This document shows, one piece after another, positions 7,442-14,158 of a stretch of 14,158 bases of DNA (position 1 is its first letter; every line of letters starts with the position of its first letter). Location: assembly GCA_016840245.1 (NCBI GenBank), contig JAEOST010000346.1, positions 1 to 14,158 of the forward strand. Reading direction: 5' to 3'. Under the pieces are notes generated by a model that ran no database searches, was not told the origin of the DNA, and worked only from the letters and a program-made list of their open reading frames with translations. This stretch comes from Candidatus Thorarchaeota archaeon. Its GTDB lineage: Archaea > Asgardarchaeota > Thorarchaeia > Thorarchaeales > Thorarchaeaceae. A program made the position numbers and the translations under genes.

Positions 7442-9694
7442 TCATGACGTGATTGCTGGAAAGATCAGAGTGAAGATAGTTCCCTTGGTGTGATCAGTCA
7501 AATCTCTTCCTTCAACAGAAATCTCGCCATTGAATAGCTTTGTCAATGCATAAACTACTGAGAGTCCAAGACCAATTCCCTCTGCATCACTCATGTAGCG
7601 TTCAAAGAGGCGCTCCCTTTGCTGAGGAGAAATTCCTCTCCCAAAGTCAACATGTTGAACTCTCCACCATAATCTTTCATCCCTCAATTCAGAGGTGACA
7701 TGAATCTCAATCCTCTTTTCGTAAGGCGAATACTTGATGGAATTTCTAATCAGATTGGTAAAGACCTCAACGAGAAGGTCATTAGCATCAATAAAACATT
7801 CATCCTCTTCACTATCTATTCTAAGCTCAAAATCCACATTTGGAAATTCAAAAGAAACCATGTCCCGCGCACTAGCAATTGTTTGAACGATATCTCTAGG
7901 ACTAAGATTCTGTTTCCCTAGCTCACCTATGACTCCCAAACTTCGTACATTGCGAACAAGATGATCAGCTCTGTTGAGGCCGCTCGTTGCATCAAGTAGA
8001 ATTCGATCATGATCTTCAGGAGAGCTTCTATGAAGTTCTAATAGTTCAAGTGCTACAAGAACAGCTTGATGAATATTTGAGATATCATGTACTAGTAGGT
8101 CCGAGTAGAGAGTAACACGCTTTTGGAGACTTTCAGAACGTATCATTGCATCATAATATAGTTGAACCAAGAAGACGGGTCCAAATAGTAAACCTACAAT
8201 GACAATTAGTTCGGCAGCCCACCAACCAGCAGACCAACTAACACTATATCCTCTTAGGATATTTGCAGCTAGCCAGAGAGAAAGGATACCTACAATGAAC
8301 AAGCGTAAGGTTCTCCATGTCTCCATCTCACTCAAAATCAGCAGAGAAAGTACGAGAAACAGAAACATTGCCGGAAGATTGGTTGCCAAAAGGAGGGCTT
8401 GGAGTAGAAGGTTATAATCAAATACGCCAGACATAGCAATGAAGATTGGTTCAATATGTAATGCTGAAATGAATAGAGCAGTGATCGCCAATAATCGTGG
8501 TATTAGCCACCTTGTCAGATTAGGAAAACTTCGGTTTGGAGGATTTTGAACCCAGCGTATTCCGAGTAAAAGCCCGAAGAGAGTGATGATGCTATTAAGA
8601 ACATATAGAATCGGTGAACCTTCCCAGGGTATTGGAAAAGGAAGGACCCATGATACATAGCTAATAATCTCAACGATAGACCATGACGTGTAGAGCAAAA
8701 TAATTGGAAAGTGATACCATTCGGGTTTTCTCTTACTATTTATCCAAACTGAATATGCCATGAGAGTAGAGAGAAAGGCACTGCTGGCTTTGGAAATCAA
8801 ATAGAGTTCAACGTTATTGTAGAATAGAGTAGTAAGCCATGCTGCAATTAGGCTAGTGATTATGAAAGGAATTAAGGCCAACATACAGTATGCGATGGGA
8901 AATTGTATGGACCGACTAGAGGATACGCCCATTCGTCGTAGCACTGGAGATAGGAATGAAAACAAGAGAGCTATAAAACCTCCAGCCAGTAAGTAGTTAT
9001 TCAGACGCCAGAACATCTGTGGAACAAAAGGTGCGATATAAGCAATTAAAGACAACAACAGAAAGAATAACAATCCAACTACTAACCAATCAGAGTCGAA
9101 TTCTTGAAACATGTCACTGGATGATACAACCAAGTAAATTGATCCAAGAATGCTGAGAAATGCAATCGTGCTTAGAATGAAATTAAACAGCATTAGGTGT
9201 GAAGCCACATAGAAGAGAACCACATGAAAGATAATTGCATAAGACCAGATAATCACGAATGAAAAAATGATGATTTGCTTCAATCCAAATTTCGAATCTA
9301 TGTCCATTTTCTTATAGTATAGTGCAACAAGCAAGACTATTCCAAAGATAGCAAACTCGATTGTATCTGCAACAATCCTAGTTGAGAGACCCTCTAGAGA
9401 TATCATAGGTTCAAAGAACAGATAACGTATTGATCCTATGATATGGATTCCAGAAACTAGAATCATTGCTGAAAAAAGGACCATGTATTTTGTTGCCCAT
9501 GTATTTCTTGCTACTCCAAGTACTGCTGCGGCACAAGCAATTGCCAAGAATGATATCATAACATAGGACGAAACAGTCAGTACAGTTTCCCACGAATTGA
9601 AACTCAAAATGAAGAATAGACCAAATAAACTGCCAATAAGAAGAAATCTAATGACGATAGTAACAAGCCGATCTCTTTGAGTAGCATCTGACAT
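7442..9694 (-). CDS. Polytopic membrane sensor histidine kinase
   Basis: The 750-residue protein has about 16 hydrophobic helices in residues 1-505 and a C-terminal cytoplasmic kinase. The H-box is LLVHDISNIHQ with the phospho-acceptor His at 536 (codon 8087-8089). The ATPase domain has the N-box NLIRN (647-651), the G1 box DFGRG (683-687), LFERY and the G2 box GIGLGLSVV (706-714), so all catalytic elements are present. No PAS, GAF or HAMP domain or large extracellular loop is evident, so the signal is probably sensed within or near the membrane. The large polytopic N-terminus recalls 7TM-type or transporter-like input modules, but I cannot name a family. No response regulator gene lies in the window, so this is an orphan kinase. 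The minus strand has GGGGA about 9 bases before the ATG. Confidence 0.92.
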   Translation of the reverse strand: MSDATQRDRLVTIVIRFLLIGSLFGLFFILSFNSWETVLTVSSYVMISFLAIACAAAVLGVARNTWATKYMVLFSAMILVSGIHIIGSIRYLFFEPMISLEGLSTRIVADTIEFAIFGIVLLVALYYKKMDIDSKFGLKQIIIFSFVIIWSYAIIFHVVLFYVASHLMLFNFILSTIAFLSILGSIYLVVSSSDMFQEFDSDWLVVGLLFFLLLSLIAYIAPFVPQMFWRLNNYLLAGGFIALLFSFLSPVLRRMGVSSSRSIQFPIAYCMLALIPFIITSLIAAWLTTLFYNNVELYLISKASSAFLSTLMAYSVWINSKRKPEWYHFPIILLYTSWSIVEIISYVSWVLPFPIPWEGSPILYVLNSIITLFGLLLGIRWVQNPPNRSFPNLTRWLIPRLLAITALFISALHIEPIFIAMSGVFDYNLLLQALLLATNLPAMFLFLVLSLLILSEMETWRTLRLFIVGILSLWLAANILRGYSVSWSAGWWAAELIVIVGLLFGPVFLVQLYYDAMIRSESLQKRVTLYSDLLVHDISNIHQAVLVALELLELHRSSPEDHDRILLDATSGLNRADHLVRNVRSLGVIGELGKQNLSPRDIVQTIASARDMVSFEFPNVDFELRIDSEEDECFIDANDLLVEVFTNLIRNSIKYSPYEKRIEIHVTSELRDERLWWRVQHVDFGRGISPQQRERLFERYMSDAEGIGLGLSVVYALTKLFNGEISVEGRDLTDHTKGTIFTLIFPAITS

Positions 9695-9819
9695 TAGCAG
9701 AGGTCCCCGGTAGAATGATGTGGAGCTGGGTTCACTCTGTTATTAGTCTTTGTTGGGCCTTGGATAATAGGAGTTTACGACTGTTTATCTATTCAAAACT
9801 TAAACCAAGGTAATCAATT

Positions 9820-9833
9820 CAGTGCATGCACTG
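9820..9833. promoter_or_regulatory. Perfect 14-base palindrome between zinc-ribbon and kinase genes
   Basis: CAGTGCATGCACTG is its own reverse complement. It lies 36 bases past the stop of the zinc-ribbon gene and 126 bases upstream of the kinase start, in an otherwise featureless 174-base gap. A dimeric regulator operator is the more likely reading because the palindrome has no loop; a transcript-end structure is possible. Confidence 0.45.
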
Positions 9834-9868
9834 TTGGAGCTGTTGAGGTATTGTGGGTCTGACTACAT

Positions 9869-10276
9869 CTATTGAAATCCTAATCCAGGATCATCATCTT
9901 GGACCCTGCGTTGTGGTGCTCGTTGTGGTTTCATCATGCATCCCATGCATATAAGAAACAGTCCCACAGTGAGGCCAATAATGAAAGGAGTAAACAAGAA
10001 GATTAGTACACCAATAATGAGAACTGTATTTCTTGAAGACCCACAGCATCCTCCTTGTTGACGGACGGGACGAGGAGCTGGTTGTTGTGAGGTAGGCCAG
10101 CTACCATCGGGCAGTGTGACCTCTTCGGGATATTCGTCTTCTGCTAGCTCTACACGAATTGCCCCACCACAATTTTGACAGTCGACATAGCCTTTGAAGC
10201 GAATATCTTCAAGAGAATAAGTATGTGTTATGTTACAATGAGGACAAGTGATGTTTCGAATATCGTAATTGCTCAA
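9869..10276 (-). CDS. Small zinc-ribbon membrane protein
   Basis: The 135-residue product begins MSNYDIRNIT and has an N-terminal zinc ribbon with CPHC (Cys11, Cys14) and CQNC (Cys33, Cys36). A Pro/Gln-rich linker follows, then a CC pair (77-78), a hydrophobic region of about 30 residues (84-114, one or two membrane helices) with further Cys, and a polar tail (PQRAPQRRV...). The start is TTG at 10276: an in-frame TGA lies only two codons upstream and no ATG or GTG is available before the first zinc ligand. The domain order resembles small prokaryotic zinc-ribbon membrane proteins of unknown function. It has the same direction as the kinase gene, 174 bases away; a shared transcript is possible but not shown. 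Function is unknown; the metal site is clear. Confidence 0.8.
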   Translation of the reverse strand: MSNYDIRNITCPHCNITHTYSLEDIRFKGYVDCQNCGGAIRVELAEDEYPEEVTLPDGSWPTSQQPAPRPVRQQGGCCGSSRNTVLIIGVLIFLFTPFIIGLTVGLFLICMGCMMKPQRAPQRRVQDDDPGLGFQ

Positions 10277-10308
10277 TAGAGGTCATTCCTATGACTCTGA
10301 TTGTCTTG

Positions 10309-10336
10309 GTGAACGGCATAAATAGTAGTTGTTCAC
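10309..10336 (-). promoter_or_regulatory. TATA box flanked by inverted GTGAAC/GTTCAC
   Basis: The minus strand reads CTATTTATG (10317-10325), about 45 bases before the TTG start of the zinc-ribbon gene and so well placed for a short leader. GTGAAC (10309-10314) and GTTCAC (10331-10336) are perfect inverted hexamers centred 22 bases apart on either side of the box, as expected for a repressor that covers the TATA site. Confidence 0.42.
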
Positions 10337-10433
10337 GGCGAATTTGTCAACCTCGGAAAGGTTCATCCTTTTGCAAATAGAACATGAGACAAACATCGAC
10401 ACTGACACCTAGTGTCCACATAAGATGTTGGAT

Positions 10434-10472
10434 AAAAAAAAGGAAAGGAGAAGCAAACTGAGAAAACTCAGT
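10434..10472 (-). terminator. Terminator of the solute-binding protein gene
   Basis: Read on the minus strand, 18 bases past the stop codon, ACTGAG-TTTT-CTCAGT forms a perfect 6-base hairpin (10457-10472). A pyrimidine-rich stretch and a run of eight T (10434-10441) follow. T-runs are the archaeal termination signal, so this is the most convincing terminator in the window. Confidence 0.7.
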
Positions 10473-10489
10473 CCACTTCAAACTTTATT

Positions 10490-12613
10490 CTACTTTCGAC
10501 GCATCACAACGATGACGATCAACAGAATCACAACAACACCAGCACCAACGGCCAGGTAGATCATTGTCATGTCACCTGGAGGTGGCTCAGTCGTTGTTGT
10601 CGGTTCGGTAGTTGGTTCAGTCGTTGGCTCAGTCGTTGGTTCAGTAGTTGGCTCAGTCGTTGGTTCAGTCGTTGGCTCAGTCGTTGGTTCAGTAGTTGGT
10701 CCAGTTGTTGTTGTTTCAACGTCCCTGTAGTAGTGATAGAAGTACTCATCGTGCATCGGGTTAAACTGGTGACCCAAAATGCTGATGTGTTCAACATTGA
10801 TTGCTGCTTCTTGATATACTAGAAGGAATGCTGCATGGTCTACAACTGCGATCTGGATCTCATCATAGAGCTCCTGACGTAGAGTGTCGTTCTGAGTCTG
10901 AGCGGCCATTGAGATCAATCCGTCAATGTATTCTGCATCCCAACCATCAGATTGACCGAGACCAATTCTGAGTGGATAGGTTCCCGTACTCTTGACGAAT
11001 GGACCGATGTAGTTGTCTGGGTCTGCATAGTCAGGCATCCAACCTAAGAAGAAGATTGGTAGCTGCCTGTTCCTGACCTGGTATAGGTAACTGGCCCACT
11101 CAAGTCCCTGGACATCAATTGTCAAGGGTGAGCTGGGATCAGTTGAGTCAGGATGGGCGATGATGGCATTTATGCCGTCCTTCAACATCAGAGCTGCCTT
11201 CTCACGGTTGGTATTACCGGAGTTGAAGTAGATCGTCAGACTGTAGGAGTTGTTGGCCCATTTATCATCCAGACCTGCTGCCATAGCCAAGTTCCAGTAC
11301 TCAACAGCGGCTGTCATGTTGTAATCGAACATGAACAATTCATCATTTGCACCAAATAGACCAGCGGGTATAACACCCTGTAGCTGTGATGCAAATCCGT
11401 TCAGAATCTCATCAATGTAGACAGAGTAGTTGAAGACATATGAGAGTGAATATCTCAAGTCCTTGTTCCCGAATGGTGACTCTGTAATAGTGTTTGACTG
11501 GTTGATGTATGGATTCATATTGAAACCAAGGAACATAACGTTGTAGGTTCCCATGCCAGCCCAAAGCTTCAAGTTCGGGTTGTCTGTCTGTTCGGTACCG
11601 TCGCCTGAATAATCAGGGTTGCCGTTGTAGACCAGGTCAGCGTGGCTTGCAGGCCAGTATGTACCGTCTACCTCACCGCCTACGATGTTCAAGATTCGGC
11701 TGTTGACCTCTTCGTTTGTCTTGATAATCACAGTGCTGAAATAGCCTGCGTTATCTAGAGGAACGACGGCTGCATCAGTCGCTGTTGCACGCCAGTAGTT
11801 GTCATTAGCGACGAGAGTAATTGCCTCGTCTGGTATCCATGAATCAACCATGTAAGGACCAGTACCACAGGTGTGTGTGTCTACGTATGTATTGTGATCA
11901 CCAATGACCACTCCACCGTTAGCCTCAACCCAGGTTGGGCTCATCATTGCCCCGACCGCATAGGTCAGTGCTGCGATAAATGGAGCGTATGGGTAAGCAA
12001 GGCGAATCCTAACTTCGTAGGTGTCCATCTCAAGTAGTGCACCAGTACCTGCATCGTTTGCAGCCTTCCATTCGGTGTAGTTGCCAGCGTGATGTACGCT
12101 GCCCTCACCGTATTCGTAGGCTGCATCCTCAACTGCCTGACCGCCCAACATTGGCTCAGAGAGCATCCAGTAGGGACCCCAGGTGTCGAAGATTGCCATC
12201 CCGCGCTCTAGGTTATAAATAACACAGCTTGCGTTGAATGGTGTGCCGTCATGGAATGTAATTCCCTGGCGGAGGGTAAAGGTGTAGTTCAATCCATCTG
12301 CGGAAATATCCACGCTTTCAGCGAGAAGTGGAACACTTGGTGTAGTGTCCGCTGAGTCCCATGGATATGTAAACAATGTCTCGTAGACATTGAATGAAAT
12401 CCATGAGCCAAAGCTCTCGTAGTCTGTGTGGGGATCCAGATACTCGGGGTTGCCAATAGTCTCCCAGATGAGTGTATCATCTTGGGCGACACTTCTGTCA
12501 TAAACGGATGCGACAGTATAACCCTCTCGGGTTGGCATCGAGATCAATGGAAGCACAAACAGAGCTAACATGGATACGCAGAGAGCTAGCGAAATGAGTC
12601 GTTTTCTCCCCAT
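10490..12613 (-). CDS. Membrane-anchored ABC solute-binding protein, family 5 (peptide type)
   Basis: The protein binds a solute, most likely peptides, outside the cell for an ABC importer. I start at ATG 12613 (707 residues, MGRKRLISLAL) because AAGGTT lies upstream; the ATG at 12628 would add five residues and has only A/T bases before it. A signal peptide covers about residues 5-26. The family 5 extracellular domain is recognisable from NPEYLDPHTDYES, YETLFTY, LAESVDISADGLNYTFTLR, GITFHDGTPFNA and LGWMPDYADPDNYI. Eight TTEP repeats then form a Pro/Thr stalk, followed by a membrane helix and MRRK at the end. Anchoring by a C-terminal helix instead of a lipid is a design seen in archaea. No permease or ATPase genes are adjacent, so its transporter must be encoded elsewhere, or it acts as a sensor. 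The substrate cannot be read from sequence. Confidence 0.93.
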   Translation of the reverse strand: MGRKRLISLALCVSMLALFVLPLISMPTREGYTVASVYDRSVAQDDTLIWETIGNPEYLDPHTDYESFGSWISFNVYETLFTYPWDSADTTPSVPLLAESVDISADGLNYTFTLRQGITFHDGTPFNASCVIYNLERGMAIFDTWGPYWMLSEPMLGGQAVEDAAYEYGEGSVHHAGNYTEWKAANDAGTGALLEMDTYEVRIRLAYPYAPFIAALTYAVGAMMSPTWVEANGGVVIGDHNTYVDTHTCGTGPYMVDSWIPDEAITLVANDNYWRATATDAAVVPLDNAGYFSTVIIKTNEEVNSRILNIVGGEVDGTYWPASHADLVYNGNPDYSGDGTEQTDNPNLKLWAGMGTYNVMFLGFNMNPYINQSNTITESPFGNKDLRYSLSYVFNYSVYIDEILNGFASQLQGVIPAGLFGANDELFMFDYNMTAAVEYWNLAMAAGLDDKWANNSYSLTIYFNSGNTNREKAALMLKDGINAIIAHPDSTDPSSPLTIDVQGLEWASYLYQVRNRQLPIFFLGWMPDYADPDNYIGPFVKSTGTYPLRIGLGQSDGWDAEYIDGLISMAAQTQNDTLRQELYDEIQIAVVDHAAFLLVYQEAAINVEHISILGHQFNPMHDEYFYHYYRDVETTTTGPTTEPTTEPTTEPTTEPTTEPTTEPTTEPTTEPTTTTEPPPGDMTMIYLAVGAGVVVILLIVIVVMRRK
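10599..10706. repeat. 12-base tandem repeat encoding the TTEP stalk
   Basis: Nine contiguous 12-base units follow the plus-strand pattern GTTGGTTCAGTC or GTTGGCTCAGTC. Third-position variants recur in the order A-B-C-B, so 10611-10658 and 10659-10706 are near copies of a 48-base block with the first 41 bases identical. This shows growth by block duplication, and copy number may differ between strains. On the protein it is the spacer between ligand-binding domain and membrane helix. Confidence 0.88.
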
Positions 12614-12698
12614 TGCGTAAACCTTCATTATTTTTTTATTTTGGTATGTTCGTGTACACAGTTCGAGGAGATAGGCAAGATAACTGATTTTAGTTAAC

Positions 12699-12744
12699 TA
12701 ACCTGAAATCACCAAGTTAGGTTACTCACTGAAGTGAATAACCT
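12699..12744. promoter_or_regulatory. Near-palindrome with three phased AGGTTA hexamers
   Basis: AGGTTACTCACT (12719-12730) and AGTGAATAACCT (12733-12744) form a 26-base inverted repeat with a GA centre and a single mismatch. A further hexamer TAACCT at 12699-12704 makes three copies in alternating orientation at 12699, 12719 and 12739, exactly 20 bases apart, that is, on about the same face of the helix. The site is 70-130 bases upstream of the solute-binding protein start. It looks like a multi-site operator for that gene; the regulator is unknown. Confidence 0.5.
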
Positions 12745-12903
12745 GATAGCTGCGCACCGTGAACTACACTTTGAATGCAAAAGGGTGTTAAAAACCTACC
12801 CATTCACCAATGTAAAGTATTCATCCAAAAACGTCGATGAACGATTAATAAATCGACAGTTTTTGAAACATCCCACTACTTTTGATTAGGTTTTGAAACC
12901 GTC

Positions 12904-12909
12904 AAAAAA
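12904..12909 (-). terminator. Oligo-T stretch after the lyase gene
   Basis: The minus strand carries six T in GGAGTTTTTTGACGG, about 17 bases past the stop codon at 12926. A T-run without hairpin is sufficient for termination in archaea. Confidence 0.4.
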
Positions 12910-12925
12910 CTCCTTTTGCCAGTAA

Positions 12926-14149
12926 CTAATCCTCAAAGACCTCGAAATGTAGACCGTGTTCCTCAAAGAGAGCTAGCAATCGTTTCACGGCCTCTTGATC
13001 TGGGACCTCTAAAACCATTTTCAACTCAGCCTTGTTGGGAGCAATATCAGGATCACTTCGATCATGTTCAATCTGTACTACACTAACCCCTGACTCAGAT
13101 ACAAGTTCGATTACATGATTGAGGCTGCCTATGCGATCAATGATTATTCCACGCACTCTTATTGAGCGACCCAAGCGATAGAGTTCTTTTTCAATCACTT
13201 GTGACATGAAGCCCATGTCTATGTTGCCACCCGATAGAACAGCTACACCAGTCTTTCCCTTGATGTCAATAACTCCGTGTTGGAAGGCAGAGAGACCTAC
13301 ACACCCTGCAGGTTCAACCACTATCTTCGCACGTTCAAGAAGGAGAAATAATGTGCGAGTGACTTGGAGTTCTTCAACCGTGACAGTATCTGTGAACAGG
13401 TCCTTTGCTATTTTGTAAGTAATGTCACCAACACGTTTGACTGCAATGCCATCACATACTGTATCAAGTCCCTCGACAGCAGTGACGTCTCCAGCTTCGA
13501 ATGATGCAAGCATTGAAGCTGCGCTCTGTGCCTCGACACCATAGATATCAACCTCAGGTTTCTGACTCTTTACCGCTATGGCAATACCCGTGGCTAAGCC
13601 GCCACCTCCAACCGGAATTACAATAGTGTCAAGGTCAGGTAGTTCCTCTAAGATTTCAAGACCTATTGTTCCTTGACCAGCTATGACATCCTCATCGTCA
13701 AATGGATGAAGGAAGGTAGCACCCGTCTGTTCTGCTGTTAATAGGGCATGTGATAGTGCATCATCGAACGCTGTGCCATGAAGGACTACTTCAGCACCAT
13801 ACCCTTGTGTAGCTTGAATCTTTGCTATTGGCGAGAATACAGGCATGATAATTGTTGACTTGATACCCAAGCGAGTTGCCGCATAAGCTACGCCCTGAGC
13901 ATGGTTCCCTGCAGAGGCGGCTATAACTCCAGCCTTTTTCTCATCATCTGATAGTTGCGACATGGCATATGCCGCACCCCGGACTTTGAAAGAACCGGTC
14001 TTCTGTAAATTCTCAAGTTTGAGGTAGACATCTCCACCGGAGAAACGACTGAAAGTGGAAGTGTGATCCAAACGAGTTGTATGAATGACATCCTTCAGAA
14101 CTTCACGGGCATGAACTATCTTTTCATAGATGTGGCTATAGTCTGTCAT
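12926..14149 (-). CDS. ilvA: Threonine ammonia-lyase with C-terminal ACT domain
   Basis: The 407-residue PLP enzyme deaminates L-threonine (and usually serine) to 2-oxobutyrate and ammonium in the cytoplasm, either for isoleucine synthesis or for catabolism. The PLP lysine is Lys55 in KTGSFKVRGA. SAGNHAQG binds the substrate carboxylate and PLP ring, and VGGGGLATG holds the PLP phosphate. Residues about 330-407 (VRGIIIDRIGSLNHVIELV...) form a single ACT domain, the medium-length architecture, shorter than the biosynthetic enzyme with two ACT-like regions. The ACT domain implies allosteric control by an amino acid; which one is not evident, so the choice between ilvA and tdcB is open. The ATG at 14149 is 9 bases from the window edge, so its promoter is not seen, but MTDYSHIYEKI matches the family start. 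Confidence 0.93.
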   Translation of the reverse strand: MTDYSHIYEKIVHAREVLKDVIHTTRLDHTSTFSRFSGGDVYLKLENLQKTGSFKVRGAAYAMSQLSDDEKKAGVIAASAGNHAQGVAYAATRLGIKSTIIMPVFSPIAKIQATQGYGAEVVLHGTAFDDALSHALLTAEQTGATFLHPFDDEDVIAGQGTIGLEILEELPDLDTIVIPVGGGGLATGIAIAVKSQKPEVDIYGVEAQSAASMLASFEAGDVTAVEGLDTVCDGIAVKRVGDITYKIAKDLFTDTVTVEELQVTRTLFLLLERAKIVVEPAGCVGLSAFQHGVIDIKGKTGVAVLSGGNIDMGFMSQVIEKELYRLGRSIRVRGIIIDRIGSLNHVIELVSESGVSVVQIEHDRSDPDIAPNKAELKMVLEVPDQEAVKRLLALFEEHGLHFEVFED

Positions 14150-14158
14150 TGTAGGACT

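Larger units (their letters stand above)
12629..12925. other. Intergenic region with several repeats, no gene
   Basis: No coding frame is convincing here. Upstream of the solute-binding gene there are an AT-rich possible TATA region (12630-12646; minus AAAATAAAAAAATA) and the 8-base palindrome GTGTACAC. Nearer the lyase end there are a 5-base hairpin CGATT-AATA-AATCG (12842-12855) and two copies of TTTTGAAAC exactly 30 bases apart (12861-12869 and 12891-12899). The repeats at 12699-12744 are listed separately. Confidence 0.5.

Noticed and set aside
10290..10379. Plus-strand frame of 29 codons (ATG ACT CTG ... TAG) in the gap before the zinc-ribbon gene
   Set aside because: Too short, no ribosome site and no recognisable features; it runs through the likely promoter of the zinc-ribbon gene.
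10398..10416. Inverted repeat GACACT...AGTGTC between the zinc-ribbon and solute-binding genes
   Set aside because: Six-base arms with a 7-base loop in AT-rich DNA are expected by chance, and a better terminator lies just beside it.
10567..10797. Minus-strand frame with repeated Gln-Arg-Leu-Asn/Ser units
   Set aside because: Another frame of the 12-base repeat inside the solute-binding protein gene.
2211..12720. Similarity between AGTTAAGG ahead of ppdK and AGTTAGG/AGTTAACT ahead of the solute-binding gene, as one shared regulon site
   Set aside because: The match is only partial, spacing and orientation differ, and such AT-rich words are common; not enough to propose a common regulator.
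1..14158. CRISPR, insertion sequence, toxin-antitoxin or defence cassette
   Set aside because: No spaced direct repeats, no transposase or nuclease motifs and no terminal inverted repeats with target duplication were seen; all larger genes are metabolic, sensory or surface proteins.

Overview
The window most likely comes from an archaeon, probably an Asgard lineage of the Thorarchaeota kind. What points to an archaeon directly is A/T-rich TATA-like boxes ahead of several starts, and surface proteins built as signal peptide, ectodomain, Ser/Thr-rich linker, C-terminal membrane helix and short basic tail, with many Asn-X-Ser/Thr sequons. The Asgard assignment is inference: it rests on the style of a beta-sandwich module found twice here and on the gene mix, and no marker gene is present.

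Layout. Positions 1-5672 hold three minus-strand genes for secreted, membrane-anchored proteins: one cut by the left edge (1-323, TTG start), one of 534 residues (435-2039) and one of 189-199 residues (5073-5642). The plus-strand gene for pyruvate, phosphate dikinase (2339-5059) lies between the last two, which share one extracellular module. An SDR-type L-threonine 3-dehydrogenase follows on the plus strand (5770-6723). It converges on an unrecognised, very acidic helical protein (6765-7301 minus), and a perfect hairpin fills the gap between their stop codons. The rest is on the minus strand: a large polytopic sensor histidine kinase (7442-9694), a small zinc-ribbon membrane protein (9869-10276), a membrane-anchored family 5 solute-binding protein with a (TTEP)8 stalk (10490-12613), and threonine ammonia-lyase with an ACT domain (12926-14149).

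How the genes work together. The clear metabolic theme is amino acid and pyruvate metabolism. The solute-binding protein would capture peptides or similar solutes. Two different enzymes consume threonine: the dehydrogenase towards glycine and acetyl-CoA, the ammonia-lyase towards 2-oxobutyrate. The dikinase links pyruvate and phosphoenolpyruvate. These genes are not one operon; most appear to have their own promoter. The kinase has no receiver partner here and the solute-binding protein has no permease here.

I found no mobile element, CRISPR array, tRNA or rRNA, and no convincing new defence or conflict system. The best material for follow-up is the unannotated partial gene at the left edge, the shared surface module, the unknown acidic protein with its polypurine/polypyrimidine tract, and several precise inverted or phased repeats in intergenic DNA, above all at 12699-12744 and 6731-6757.
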